From: Acidobacteriota bacterium
GTDB lineage: Bacteria > Acidobacteriota > Blastocatellia > Pyrinomonadales > Pyrinomonadaceae
Direction of reading: 5' to 3'
DNA: 64,000 bases
NCBI GenBank assembly: GCA_029781855.1
Contig: JAKOVX010000003.1
Location: 62,001 to 126,000 of the forward strand
Position numbers and translations under genes: made by a program. Positions 16,953 to 27,400 of this stretch are shown here, in pieces. Position 1 is the stretch's first letter. Each line of letters starts with the position of its first letter. The notes beneath the pieces were generated by a model. The model saw only the letters and a program-made list of their open reading frames with translations, made no database searches and was not told the DNA's origin.

Positions 16953-18095
16953 CTAGGCATTGTTTGCCTTCGCTTTTCCGAGGATCTTTTCGTAAAAAGC
17001 GATGTATTGCGGAATGATCTCGTTGGTCGAGTAACGCTGAACGGCGAGTTCGCGGCCGCGCTCGCCGAATGAACGCCGCATATCTTCGTTTCGGACCAAT
17101 TTCAGCGTGTCGGAACTCATTTTTTCGACGTCGCCGATGTCGCTCAGGAAACCGCTCTCGCCATCGTTGATCACTTCGGGAATCCCGCCGATCCGCGTGG
17201 CGATCACGGGTACCTCACACGCCTGCGCCTCGAGGGCGGCGAGGCCGAACGATTCGAGTTCCGACGGAAGCAAAAAGATGTCCGATACGCCCAGATAATC
17301 CGCAATATTCGACTGCTTGCCGACGTGCAAGACGCTGTCCGTAACTCCGAGTTGTTCAGCCCGATACCGTACAGCGGACATCTCCGGGCCGTCACCGACG
17401 AGTACCAATCTTGCATTTTCGCCCGCTGAGCGGACCTTCGCGAGGATCTCAACACAATCGATCGGCCGCTTGACGGCACGGAAGTTTGACACGTGAGTGA
17501 GCAGGCGTTCGCCGTTCGGAGCGAGTTCCTTTCTCAGCGGCGAATCGGCCAGACGCTGATAATGGGTTGGGCAGATAAAATTCGGGATGACTGTGATCTC
17601 GTCAAAATCGAATGTCTCGATCGTCGCCTGCTTCAGAAATTTAGAAACGGCCGTCACGCCGTCCGATTGCTGCAGGCCGTAACGCGTGATCGGCAGATAC
17701 GAGCGGTCAGCGCCGACGAGCGTGATGTCAGTGCCGTGAAGCGTCGTAATTACAGGGACGTAACGCTTCTGTTTGATGGATTCGCGGGCAAGAACGGCAC
17801 TGATCGAATGCGGGATCGCGTAATGCACGTGCAGCAGATCGAGGTTTTCAGCCCGGGCGACAGTCGCCATTTTGGTTGCAAGCGCAAGGTCGTAAGGTTG
17901 GTGCTCGAACAGCGGATACGACATCATCTCCACCTCGTGAAAATGGATGCGCTCGTGATTCGCGTTTAGGCGCATCGGCATTATTGACGAGATGAAATGG
18001 ACGTTGTGGCCGCGTTCAGCCAGTTCCTGCCCAAGCTCCGAGCCGACAATGCCGCTGCCGCCATAGGTCGGATATACCGTGATGCCGATGTTCAT
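16953..18095 (-). CDS. bshA: N-acetyl-alpha-D-glucosaminyl L-malate synthase (bacillithiol pathway)
   Basis: 380 residues, a GT4 glycosyltransferase that joins UDP-GlcNAc to L-malate, the first step of bacillithiol synthesis. BshA hallmarks: the start NIGITVYPTYGGSGIVGSELG, HVHYAIPHS, LHGTDITLVGADRSY, VSNFRAVKRP and the sugar-nucleotide site ELESFGLAALEAQACEVPVIA. Length matches BshA (about 377). TTG 18104 would add three residues; ATG 18095 matches the family start. The second pathway gene, bshB1, lies at the far end of the window (63232-63966). bshC is not in view. Confidence 0.93.
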   Translation of the reverse strand: MNIGITVYPTYGGSGIVGSELGQELAERGHNVHFISSIMPMRLNANHERIHFHEVEMMSYPLFEHQPYDLALATKMATVARAENLDLLHVHYAIPHSISAVLARESIKQKRYVPVITTLHGTDITLVGADRSYLPITRYGLQQSDGVTAVSKFLKQATIETFDFDEITVIPNFICPTHYQRLADSPLRKELAPNGERLLTHVSNFRAVKRPIDCVEILAKVRSAGENARLVLVGDGPEMSAVRYRAEQLGVTDSVLHVGKQSNIADYLGVSDIFLLPSELESFGLAALEAQACEVPVIATRIGGIPEVINDGESGFLSDIGDVEKMSSDTLKLVRNEDMRRSFGERGRELAVQRYSTNEIIPQYIAFYEKILGKAKANNA

Positions 18096-18219
18096 ATTGC
18101 GCAAATGCCCAATCCATTATCGTAGCACGCGGAACCATTCGAACTCTATCGTGCCCCAACTCGATGTCGGCGTGTTTTCACCCGCGCACCGAAGGCTCGG
18201 AAAGATATCGCTTACGCCT

Positions 18220-18260
18220 GCTTCAGTGCTTCATTTTGCTTCAGCGCTTCAGTGAAGCAC
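18220..18260. repeat. Short GCTTCA direct repeats with small hairpin
   Basis: GCTTCAGYGCTTCA occurs twice (18220-18233 and 18238-18251), 18 bases apart. The second copy runs into AGTGAAGC, forming a five-base-pair hairpin. This sits in the 186-base gap between bshA (reading away) and the sugar dehydrogenase gene that ends at 18282 on the same strand. It may help end that transcript, though there is no T-run. Nothing else is seen in the gap. Confidence 0.45.
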
Positions 18261-18281
18261 CGAGCAGCCGGCTTCAAATAA

Positions 18282-19463
18282 TCACGACGTCGAGTCTTTT
18301 CGACGCACTAAGTAGATTATTCCTTTGTTGTCATCGGTGAAGAGGAAAGAATCCCCGCTGAGTTTCATAATGTCGCACGGGCGGCCGTAAACGGTTCCTT
18401 TTACCAGAAATCCCGTGATAAAGTCCTGCAGTTTCTCCCCTTTGCGCATAATGACGATCTTGTAACCATGACCAACGGCCTTGTTCGTGGAGCCATGCAG
18501 TGCAACCAGAAACGCGTCTTTTATCAACGCCGGAGCGTCGGCGTCATCGAAATAGTCGAACCCGAGGGCCGATGCATGTGCCGGGAAGAAAGCGTACGGG
18601 ACAGCTACATTCTTGCATCCCTCGGGCCGTCTGAACTTCGGGTCGCCGAAGATCCTGCCGTTCGACGAGTAGCAATACGGCCAGCCGTAGTCGGTGCCTT
18701 CCTTTAGCGCGTAGAACGTCTCGTCGGGCTTTTGCAGACCCAGATGGTCGGCTCCCTGATTGGTCGCAAAGACAAATTTGCCGATCGCCCGGAGGCCGAC
18801 CGCATTGCGCAGGCCGCGGGCAAATTGACGCTGATCGGTGCCGTCCGGGTTCATTTCCACTATGCTGGCGCGGACCTTCTCCTTCTCGACGCAGGCATTG
18901 CACGACGATCCGACGGAAACATAGAGTTTGCCGTCTGGCGAGAACGACAGCGTTCGTGTGAGGTGCCAACCGCCGTATTTGTAACTAAGACCGTAGTCCG
19001 GGAAAGTCGCTAGTACCTGTGGCTTGGTGTCAGTTGGTTTGGTTTCGCCGAGAGTAAATTTTCGACGCGTCAGCTTGTCTGTCTCGGCTAGATAAAACCA
19101 CTCTTGTCCGTTTTCGTCCCTGTAGAACTGACAGCTGTTCGGGTTCCGCAGATTTGTCATATATGGGATCACCTTGCTGAACTTCCCGGTTTTGGCGTTC
19201 CAGCCGTCGAGGATATAGATCGCTCCTTTCTTATTGTCAGTCAGATCGTGCATATCCGTGACAAAAATGCGGCCATCCGGGGCCTTGGTGAAAAACCGCA
19301 CGCGGGTCAGGCCTTCGGCGGCCGGGATGATCTCGTATTCGGCCGGGAGGTTCAGACTGAATGTTTTGCCGCCTTTGAGCGTGATCTTGTGTGGAACGAG
19401 TTTTGACTGAGCAAAGACAGATATATTTGCCGCCAGCAGCACCAAAAGTAGTAGTAATTTCAT
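18282..19463 (-). CDS. Secreted PQQ-type sugar/sorbosone dehydrogenase-like beta-propeller
   Basis: 393 residues. Signal peptide about 1-18 (KLLLLLVLLAANISVFAQ), then a six-bladed beta-propeller of the glucose/sorbosone dehydrogenase (GSDH) kind. Recognisable parts: GLTRVRFFTKAPDGRIFVTD, TLSFSPDGKLYVSVGSSCNAC, ARGLRNAVGLR, NQGADHLG, EGTDYGWPYCY and KGTVYGRPCDIMKL. It should oxidise a sugar or alcohol in the periplasm with PQQ, if the cofactor is available; no pqq genes are in the window. ATG 19463 begins the signal peptide. Its start is only 25 bases from the divergent ppk2 start. Confidence 0.8.
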   Translation of the reverse strand: MKLLLLLVLLAANISVFAQSKLVPHKITLKGGKTFSLNLPAEYEIIPAAEGLTRVRFFTKAPDGRIFVTDMHDLTDNKKGAIYILDGWNAKTGKFSKVIPYMTNLRNPNSCQFYRDENGQEWFYLAETDKLTRRKFTLGETKPTDTKPQVLATFPDYGLSYKYGGWHLTRTLSFSPDGKLYVSVGSSCNACVEKEKVRASIVEMNPDGTDQRQFARGLRNAVGLRAIGKFVFATNQGADHLGLQKPDETFYALKEGTDYGWPYCYSSNGRIFGDPKFRRPEGCKNVAVPYAFFPAHASALGFDYFDDADAPALIKDAFLVALHGSTNKAVGHGYKIVIMRKGEKLQDFITGFLVKGTVYGRPCDIMKLSGDSFLFTDDNKGIIYLVRRKDSTS

Positions 19464-19488
19464 TTGATTCGTGATATTCGTGTACGTA

Positions 19489-20490
19489 ATGGCAAAAGAC
19501 AAAATAGGTATCGACAAAATGCGTGTCGCCGAGGGCTCGAAAGTCGATCTGAAAGACCATCCGACCGACTATTCAGGTCGTTATACGGACAAGAAAATGG
19601 CCGTTCAAGACCTCGAAACAAACATCCGGCGACTGACCGAACTACAAGATGTACTATACGCTCAAAATGTTCACTCACTTTTGATCATTTTTCAAGCGAT
19701 GGATGCCGCAGGCAAGGACAGTGCCATAAAACACGTGATGAGCGGGTTAAATCCACAGGGTTGTCAGGTGACCTCGTTCAAGTCCCCGTCGGCCGAGGAG
19801 GTCGATCACGATTTCCTCTGGCGTTGCCAAAAAGCCCTGCCGGAACGAGGCCGGATCGGCATTTTTAATCGTTCGCACTATGAGGAAGTGCTCGTTGTCC
19901 GTGTGCACTCAAAGATATTGCAGCTCCAACAGTTGCCGGACAAGATCAAGAATGACAAGTTCATCTGGAAGAAACGATTCGAGCAGATCCGAAACTGGGA
20001 ACAACATCTGACACAGAACGGCACCCACGTTCTCAAGTTCTTCCTGAATGTTTCGAAAGCGGAGCAGAAGAAGCGCTTCCTCGAACGGATCGACATACCG
20101 GACAAGAACTGGAAATTCTCCACAAGTGACGCCCGCGAGCGGAGCTTCTGGTACGACTATATGAATGCATATGAGGACGCGATACAGGAGACCTCGACTG
20201 AGCATTCACCTTGGTATATTGTGCCAGCCGACAAAAAGTGGTTCACGCGCCTCGCGATCTCCGAGATCATCGTCCGAAAAATGGAATCGCTCGACATGAA
20301 ATATCCGGTGGTCAGCAAAGAACGCCTCGCGGAATTGCAGGAAGCAAAGCGGATTTTGGTGAGCGAGGTCGCTCCACACTTACTGATCAAAAAATCGAAA
20401 CCGCCGGTCGCGAATTCAAAGGCAAAAGTGGTCAAAAAGGGCGAAAAGCGAAATGGCGGCGTTGGTAAAAAGAGAAATGATTTCCGGTAA
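19489..20490 (+). CDS. ppk2: Polyphosphate kinase 2 family protein
   Basis: 333 residues. PPK2 proteins move phosphate between polyphosphate and nucleotides. The Walker A-like loop FQAMDAAGKDSAIKH is at about 69-81, and the second motif GIFNRSHYEEVLVVRVH and lid region DIPDKNWKFS follow. It is of the short single-domain class that usually phosphorylates ADP or AMP from polyphosphate. A Lys/Arg-rich tail (about 300-333) ends the protein. GTG 19471 opens the frame, but ATG 19489 (MAKDKIGIDK) is more likely. Divergent from the sugar dehydrogenase gene. Confidence 0.9.
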   Translation: MAKDKIGIDKMRVAEGSKVDLKDHPTDYSGRYTDKKMAVQDLETNIRRLTELQDVLYAQNVHSLLIIFQAMDAAGKDSAIKHVMSGLNPQGCQVTSFKSPSAEEVDHDFLWRCQKALPERGRIGIFNRSHYEEVLVVRVHSKILQLQQLPDKIKNDKFIWKKRFEQIRNWEQHLTQNGTHVLKFFLNVSKAEQKKRFLERIDIPDKNWKFSTSDARERSFWYDYMNAYEDAIQETSTEHSPWYIVPADKKWFTRLAISEIIVRKMESLDMKYPVVSKERLAELQEAKRILVSEVAPHLLIKKSKPPVANSKAKVVKKGEKRNGGVGKKRNDFR

Positions 20491-20599
20491 CATCAGGTTG
20501 CGCTTGAATAGCTTAACCGAAAGGTTCGATCTCGGACTTCCATCGCGACATAAGTGTCTGGAAAATGAGCGTGTCCTGAACCGTCACCAGATCAACAGC

Positions 20600-21760
20600 T
20601 TATTTTGACTCAGGCACCAATCGCATGATCCGGTCGTCGTCTTTGGCAGGCGAACCTCGGCCGTCGCGATTGGACGTCGAAAAGTAGATATATCCGTCCG
20701 GCCCCTGCTCCATCTCGCGGATACGTCCGACAACGCCCTCAAGCAAATTCTCCTGCGCGATCACCTTTCGGCCATCGAGCGTAACGCGAATTATCCTCGC
20801 TCCTCGGAGGCAGCCAAAGAAGAAATTCCCTTTGAACGCATGAAAAGCCGAGCCCGTGTAGAACATCGCGCTTCCGGGAGCACATGCCGGCGAATATTCC
20901 AACAGCGGCGAAACCATCCCGTCACGTTTCTCATTGTGATGGATCTCGGGCCACCCGTAATTGTATCCCCGTTCGACAATGTTGACCTCGTCGCCGCCTG
21001 AACCCTTACCTTCGAACGAGCTGGGCCCGTGTTCCGTTTGGAACATCAGTCCGGTGCCCGGCTGCCAAACCAAACCCTGTGCATTTCGGTGGCCGTAGCT
21101 CCAGATTTCAGGCCTCGCACCCTTTTGCCCGACGAACGGATTGTCGTTCGGAACGCTGCCGTCGTCGTTCAACCTGAGCGTTTTGCCGGCGAGCGAATCG
21201 AGTTTCTGAGCTAAATTCCAGTCCGTAGAGTCACCTGTCGTGACATACAATTTACCGTCGGGACCAAAACGACACCGCATTCCTGAGTGGTTCGGAGCGC
21301 CGGGAACATCGTCGACGATCGTCCTCGGATCGGTGAATTTGCCGTCAAGGTACTTATAACGGACGACCTTTACACGTTTGCCTTCCTGGTTGTACGAATA
21401 GGCGAGGTAAACAAAGCCGTTCTTTCCAAAATCCGGGTGCAGCGTGATGTCCATTAGTCCGCTCTCGCCGGTCGGTTCGACATCGGGGACGGTAAAGACC
21501 GGTTCCACCCGCAGCTTGCCTTTCTCGATGATCCTTACTCGTCCGGGACGCTCGGAAAAGAGCAGATCGTTGTTCGGCAGCCATACAAATCCCCACGGCA
21601 TCTCGAGGCCCGACGCGACGGTCTCGATCCGAAACCGTGAATCTCTCGCTTGTGTCTCGAAGACCTGATCCTCGGCAAATCCAGTCGGAGCTGCCACACA
21701 TGATCCGGAAAACAAAGCAAGAATAATTAGCAATTTGTTAATATGTCGGACGCTACGCAT
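20600..21760 (-). CDS. Exported PQQ-dependent aldose sugar dehydrogenase (YliI/Asd-like)
   Basis: 386 residues. N-terminal signal sequence (about 8-28, LLIILALFSGSCVAAPTGFA; the Cys gives only a weak lipobox), then the YliI-type propeller: VASGLEMPWGFVWLPNNDLLFSER, GLMDITLHPDFGKNGFVYLAYS, the PQQ/Ca region SGMRCRFGPDGKLYVTTGD, SYGHRNAQGL, TEHGPSSFEGKGSGGDEVN and NYGWPEI. It probably oxidises aldoses in the periplasm and feeds electrons to quinone or cytochrome. It is a distant paralogue of the gene at 18282-19463; the two flank ppk2. Confidence 0.88.
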   Translation of the reverse strand: MRSVRHINKLLIILALFSGSCVAAPTGFAEDQVFETQARDSRFRIETVASGLEMPWGFVWLPNNDLLFSERPGRVRIIEKGKLRVEPVFTVPDVEPTGESGLMDITLHPDFGKNGFVYLAYSYNQEGKRVKVVRYKYLDGKFTDPRTIVDDVPGAPNHSGMRCRFGPDGKLYVTTGDSTDWNLAQKLDSLAGKTLRLNDDGSVPNDNPFVGQKGARPEIWSYGHRNAQGLVWQPGTGLMFQTEHGPSSFEGKGSGGDEVNIVERGYNYGWPEIHHNEKRDGMVSPLLEYSPACAPGSAMFYTGSAFHAFKGNFFFGCLRGARIIRVTLDGRKVIAQENLLEGVVGRIREMEQGPDGYIYFSTSNRDGRGSPAKDDDRIMRLVPESK

Positions 21761-21820
21761 ATGCTTTTCCTCCGGGTAAATTGCCTCCTCTTTAGCCGAT
21801 AAGACGCGAATTCGGTCCGA

Positions 21821-23734
21821 TCAGTTGGCAGCGGCCTGACCGGATTCTTCCATCCGTTCGGCGAGTTCGGCCCAACGGGCAAGGTCTGCGTCAAGCCGGG
21901 AGTTAAGTTCCTGCTGCTCTAGGAACAGTTCGTGAACACGTCCCGCGTCGCTCGCGGCGGCAGCAAGTTCGACGTCTATCTTCGGCAATCTTTTCTCGGA
22001 CTCTGCGATCCGCAACTCGACTTGCTCGAATTCGCGAATCTCCTTGAAGCTGAGCTTCTTCGAGCGTGGTTTTTCTTTGGCCGTATTCTCGGGAGACCTC
22101 TGCTTCGGCGCTTCCACCGACTTCTGCTCGGCTTCGGTACGTTCGCGGTATTCGAGATATGCGCTATAGTCTCCGGCGTATTCGCGAACCTCGCCGCCAG
22201 GTTCAAAACGAAAAACATTGTCGATCGTCCGGTCGAGAAAATAGCGGTCGTGGCTGACGACGATCAGTGCCCCGGGGAAATCGTCGAGATACTCCTCGAG
22301 AGCGATGAGCGTAGGGATGTCGAGGTCGTTGGTCGGTTCGTCGAGCAACAGGACGTTCGGCGAACCCATCAGAATCCGAAGAAGGTAGAGTCGGCGGCGT
22401 TCACCTCCCGACAGATTGCCGATGACCGCGTATTGGGCCGCCGGAGAAAAGAGAAATCTCTCCAGCATTTTGCCCGCGGTAATCTGAACACCTTCGTTGG
22501 TAGTGACGTATTCGGCTACGTTGCGGATATAATCGATCACCCGTTCATCATCGTTCAACTCCCGGCTCTCCTGATCGTAATAACCGATATGGACGGTCTG
22601 CCCGATCTCGATCTCGCCGCTGTCCGGCGGGACGCGACCTGTGATCATATCCAACAGCGTTGTTTTGCCTGAACCATTCGCGCCAATGACGCCTATTCGG
22701 TCGTCGCGTTTGAGCAGGTACGTTAGGTTATCAATGAGGATATTGTCACCATAGGATTTTGAAACACCGTTTATCTCAATGACCTTCGAGCCAAGACGTT
22801 TTGAGCCGATCGCGATGTCGACCTCGCCCTTGGCTTGTTCCTTCGGTAGAGCCATCAACGAATGTGCTGCCTCGATGCGGTGTTTCGATTTGCGGGTACG
22901 AGCTTTTGCTCCGCGGCGGAGCCAGGCAAGCTCCTTTTTGATAAGCTGTTCCCGTTTGTGACCCTCGACCGCACGGAGTTCTTCCTGTTCGGCCTTTTTC
23001 TCAAGGTAGTAAGCGTAGTTACCCGCAAAGCTCTGCACCGTTCCGCGATCGACCTCAAATATCCGATCAGTGACACGGTCGAGAAAATAGCGGTCGTGCG
23101 TGACCAGCAGCAATACGCCGGTGTACCGGGCGAGATACGACTCGAGCCACTCGATCGTGTCGGCATCGAGATGGTTGGTCGGCTCGTCGAGAATGAGGAT
23201 GTCAGGCTTGAAGATCAGTTCGTGTGCAAGCGCGACACGTTTACGCTGTCCGCCGGAGAGCGTGCCCATCTTCGCTGAGGTGTCGTTGATCTCGAGCTTT
23301 GTGAGCACTGCCCGCGCATTTGTCTCGATCTCCCAGCCGCCATTCATTTCGAGCTCGTGCTGCAATTCCGAAACACGCTCAAGCAATTTAGGACTGTGGT
23401 CGCCGGCGGCAAGGTCGTGACAGGCATTCTCGTATTCGAGGATCGTCTGCATGACGCCGCCGCTCGAAGCAAAGATCGTTTCGAGTACGGTAAAGTTGTC
23501 ATCAAATTGCGGATTTTGCGATAGGAAGGCGAGAGACTTGCCTTTTGCCCGGATCACGCGGCCCGTGTCAGGTTCCTCGAGGCCGGCGATCACACGAAGC
23601 AGCGTACTTTTGCCGGCGCCATTGGCACCGATGATGCCGATCTTGTCGCGGTCCTCGAGACCGAGGGTAACATTCTCAAAAAGCGGCTTGAAGCCGTAGT
23701 TCTTTGAGACATTTTCGAGCGAGACAATATTCAT
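21821..23734 (-). CDS. ABC-F family ATP-binding protein, Uup-like
   Basis: 637 residues with two ABC cassettes and no membrane segment. First cassette: Walker A GANGAGKST (about 37-45), signature LSGGQRKRVALA, Walker B ILILDEPTNHLD. Second cassette: GANGSGKTT, LSGGERRRLYLLR, VLLLDEPTNDLD. The inter-cassette linker (about 245-300) is basic. A C-terminal coiled coil (about 560-635, FKEIREFEQVELRIAESEKRL) is the Uup-type DNA/ribosome-binding tail. ABC-F proteins act on the ribosome (translation rescue or antibiotic protection); Uup also affects transposon excision. A housekeeping role is most likely. Confidence 0.92.
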   Translation of the reverse strand: MNIVSLENVSKNYGFKPLFENVTLGLEDRDKIGIIGANGAGKSTLLRVIAGLEEPDTGRVIRAKGKSLAFLSQNPQFDDNFTVLETIFASSGGVMQTILEYENACHDLAAGDHSPKLLERVSELQHELEMNGGWEIETNARAVLTKLEINDTSAKMGTLSGGQRKRVALAHELIFKPDILILDEPTNHLDADTIEWLESYLARYTGVLLLVTHDRYFLDRVTDRIFEVDRGTVQSFAGNYAYYLEKKAEQEELRAVEGHKREQLIKKELAWLRRGAKARTRKSKHRIEAAHSLMALPKEQAKGEVDIAIGSKRLGSKVIEINGVSKSYGDNILIDNLTYLLKRDDRIGVIGANGSGKTTLLDMITGRVPPDSGEIEIGQTVHIGYYDQESRELNDDERVIDYIRNVAEYVTTNEGVQITAGKMLERFLFSPAAQYAVIGNLSGGERRRLYLLRILMGSPNVLLLDEPTNDLDIPTLIALEEYLDDFPGALIVVSHDRYFLDRTIDNVFRFEPGGEVREYAGDYSAYLEYRERTEAEQKSVEAPKQRSPENTAKEKPRSKKLSFKEIREFEQVELRIAESEKRLPKIDVELAAAASDAGRVHELFLEQQELNSRLDADLARWAELAERMEESGQAAAN

Positions 23735-23800
23735 TCAACGAAATTATCTCACGCGAAGCGGTAAGGGACACAAAATCGCGATCCATTAATCGGATCAAGG

Positions 23801-24457
23801 TCAAAACGAATCGATCTCGAGCAGGTCGCCTATGCGTTCGATCGAGATATCGGCGGCGGGATATTGAGCGACTTGTTCAGCGTCGAGAGCGTAATGACCC
23901 TGTCGCGGAAATACCGTAGTTACACGATCACCCCAGGCGGATTTGATCGACGAAAGTATCCGGATCTTGTCATCGACAAGCACATATCTCTCGGCCGGAT
24001 AGCGGCGTTCGACGTCGTGGAGTTCCTGTTCCTTGTGAATGTAAACAAGAATATTTCCGCCGACCGCCTCAAACAGGCCCGATCGCTCGATCTTACGCGG
24101 CTGAAAAACAACATCGCCGTCCGTTAAGATCACGACCGTTCCAAGGGTGCTGCACTTTTCGATCACGTCGAGCGAATTCGGAAACAGGCGGTTGGCAAAC
24201 GGGTAATTGATCAAATAGGTCGAAACCGCCAACAGATGTGAATCATACGGGTGGCTAATGCGATACCGCTGGAGTGCGCCCAAATAGTCAGCGTAGCCAA
24301 GCTCGTTTCGCAATTCTTCAAAAATATCCCAGTAAAGTTCGCTTCTTTTCATTCCGACTTCCTTGTCCAAATACCGCCGCAGATCTGTTGTCACGCGGTC
24401 GTTATCGAGTAGGGTGTTGTCGACGTCAAAAAGGAATACGGTCTCGGGGTTTTCCAT
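23801..24457 (-). CDS. HAD-superfamily hydrolase
   Basis: 218 residues. Motif I is FLFDVDNTLLDND (Asp10 nucleophile, Asp12), motif II VVILTDGD, and motif III/IV Lys with VLVDDK. An alpha-helical cap lies between motifs I and II (about 20-100), as in subclass I phosphatases. Substrate unknown. Encoded 15 bases after the VWA gene on the same strand, so it is probably the last gene of the zinc-ribbon/FHA/VWA cassette. It may dephosphorylate a product linked to that system, but this rests on context only. Confidence 0.8.
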   Translation of the reverse strand: MENPETVFLFDVDNTLLDNDRVTTDLRRYLDKEVGMKRSELYWDIFEELRNELGYADYLGALQRYRISHPYDSHLLAVSTYLINYPFANRLFPNSLDVIEKCSTLGTVVILTDGDVVFQPRKIERSGLFEAVGGNILVYIHKEQELHDVERRYPAERYVLVDDKIRILSSIKSAWGDRVTTVFPRQGHYALDAEQVAQYPAADISIERIGDLLEIDSF

Positions 24458-24472
24458 AGCTGATCAGAAATT

Positions 24473-27400
24473 TTAGCTCGTAAGTCTCCTGTAAATATTC
24501 GGCATTCGTTCGGGCAAGCTGAGCACGTCGTCGATTATCGTGTAGCCGACGTTGCCGTAAAGGTCTTTCAGCTCGGCTTCGGATTCGCGGTCTACGGTGA
24601 TGCAAAACGGCGTGATGCCCATAGTTTTGGCCTCGGTCAGGGCCTCGCGAACGTCCTCGCGGGCGTAACGCGCGTCGCCGTAGTCGTGGTCGTACGGGCG
24701 GCCGTCGGTCAAGATGATGAGCAGCTTCGTCCGTGCTTCCTGTTTCAGCAGTTTGGCGGCGGCGTGTCGGATCGCGGCACCGAGACGCGTGTTGTTTTGA
24801 AACGTGATGCCGCCGATCCGCTTTTCGATAACTTCGGAGTATTTCTCGGCAAAATCCTTGACGACATAGAATTTCACATTTCGGCGGCCCTCGCTCGTAA
24901 ACCCGTAGATCGAATAGATGTCGCCGACCGCTTCGAGAGCTTCGCTCATCAGCACCAAGCCCTCTTTCTCGATCTCGATGATCCTCCGGCCGGGATGAGT
25001 GTACGGCTGCAGCGGATTGCGCGTGATCGTTCTCGCCGTTGACGAAGACTGATCGAGGAGGATCGAAACTGCAACGTCACGCTGGCGGCGGAGTTTTTTG
25101 GTGTAGATATTCTCAGACTGCAATCCGTCGGCGCGACGGTCGACGACAAAATCGACAAGAGCGTTCAGATCGTAGTCTTCGCCGTCGAGTTCACGATTGA
25201 TGCGGGTGAGGTTTTCCGGCTTCATCAGCTGAAACTGATGTCGAATCGACGAGATCACACCGCGGTAACGCGAGCGCGTTAGTTCCACAAAGTTGCGGTC
25301 GCCTTGCTTCACCTTCTTCTCGATAACACGGCTCCATCCGACACGATAATCGTTCAATTCGCGATCCCATTCATCGTAGGCGAACGCTTCGTCACCGGGC
25401 TCAAGCGGCTGTTCGGGAACCTCGCTCTGGGACCAGGCCTCTGAGCCCTGCAGATCGTCGGGTTCGCCTTCGTCGTCGAGGCTGTTCCATGCGTTGAAAA
25501 GGTCCGAGATATCCTGGGCATTCTTCTGACGTTCCCGCTTGACCTGATCCTCGGTAACCGACTCGGCCGCGTCCTTGTCATCGTAGGCAAATTCGCTCTT
25601 GTCGTCGGTATTCTCGGTCTCGGCTTCCTGGGTTTGCTCCGGTGTGATGTTCTGAAAAAGATCGTAGACACGGCTCGTTGCCATCAGCGAGTCGGCGACG
25701 GTTGGAAGAACGACATCACCATTCTTTCTCGTGTCTTCCCGTATGAACTGCAGATATTTTTCAACAACGGTTTCGATCTCACTGACGATCTGGCCGTAAA
25801 AGCGCTTAGCATCGTCCGTCGCTCCGCCGCAGAGCGTGATCTGGAAAAGCAGCTCGAAAGGGACCTGATGCATCGGCACGTCGAAAATGTAAGGCCTATT
25901 CTTGCCCAGTTGCGACTGCATCAGATCAAGATCCTTTCGCAAGCCTCGATATGTGTGTCGCAGACGGTTATCGATCCGCGCATTTTCCATAGTCGAGAAT
26001 ATTTTGCGGGCCAGGCGAGGTTCGGGGAACACGTTGAGAATCGCACGGTAATCCGAGTTCTTCGGTAGGTTCTTGACCTTCTTTTTGTCGTCTTCACGCT
26101 GCTGCTCGTCCGGACGAGCCTTTTCGCCTGTTTGAACGTCCTCGATATATCCGGCGAGCGAGAAGGCATCGATCTGATCCGCAGTCGCTGAATACAGGTC
26201 GGAAAGTTCGCTGAATGCAGCTTTCAGGCCCTTTGTGTCCTTATTAAAGGTTCCAAATTCGATCTGACCGGCACCGTGGGCGGCAAGTACCTTAAACAGC
26301 CGGAAATCCATGTCGTCGTCATCGAATTCGGCAACAGTCGACGGTAGGTAGATCGTCTTGCCGTCACCTATCCTCGTTTCCTGAGTCACGGACGACATTG
26401 GGGCGACCTCGATCTCACTTCCGGTCAGAGCTTCGATATACATCCGCAAGACCGGTTGGACCCGCTCGAGCGGCAAACCGACCCGCGTTTCCTGGAGACG
26501 TTCGTTCGATTCACGAGTTTCCAGAGCAAAGTAGCTCCGTCGCGATTTGGATGATGCCGATTCGCGCTCGCGAATTCCCGTTTCGACCCACTGTTCGAAT
26601 TGGGCAACAGAGACTTTTCGAAGTGCTTCGGAGCTTGATCTGAAAGCCGCCAACGCACTTTCGGCATCGGTCTTTGCTATCCTCCCGATCAGCTGTAGAA
26701 CGTGGCCGATCTCCTTGTTCGTACCTTTCGACTTCTTCCGAACACTTTGGCCGTAGAATTTTGATGTAGCTCGCAAGAACGAGATGAGAACGGCATTTCC
26801 ATGGCCGGCGATGATCCGTACGACATTATTCCATTCGTCGAATGTGTCCGGAGCAAAGGATAAAACGATGCTTCCGGCAGACACGAAATGAAGGGTAACG
26901 CTCCCGCCAAACTCAAGAAACGCGTTTGAGCGTTCCATCAGCTGTACTGCCTCGGGCGCAGCCAGTTTCTTCAAATTGTCAGGCAGGTTTAACCAGAGGT
27001 CGGCTGTCATTCCTCCTGTACGGTCGGCAAAGTGAGACGCGAGACTCAGAACTGCGGACGCAACCTCAGGGCTTTTGTCCTGAAATCTCGATATCGCCTT
27101 GGCCACCTCGGGCGTGGCCCGGAGAAAGTCAGAGCTGTGTTTTGCCGATCGCTGCGCGACATCGACGGCGAGAGAGAGGATCTCGGTTAGAAGTTGATCG
27201 TCACCGATCTGCACGGCCAACTCCGGGATCAGCCGAAACGTTTCCAAAGCGGTCGAGCTCGATAACACCAACTGCCGGGTGCAGACCTGGAACAACGCCG
27301 GACGGGCGGCCTCCGGCACTTTCTTGAGGTCCGCAACCCCCAGAGCAAAAAAATCCGCTCCGGCATCGGCGCTACCCATCGCCAGACGCCTGCCCATCTC

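Noticed and set aside
18220-18260. CRISPR-like repeat
   Set aside because: Only two copies of 14 bases with a four-base gap; no spacers or cas genes.
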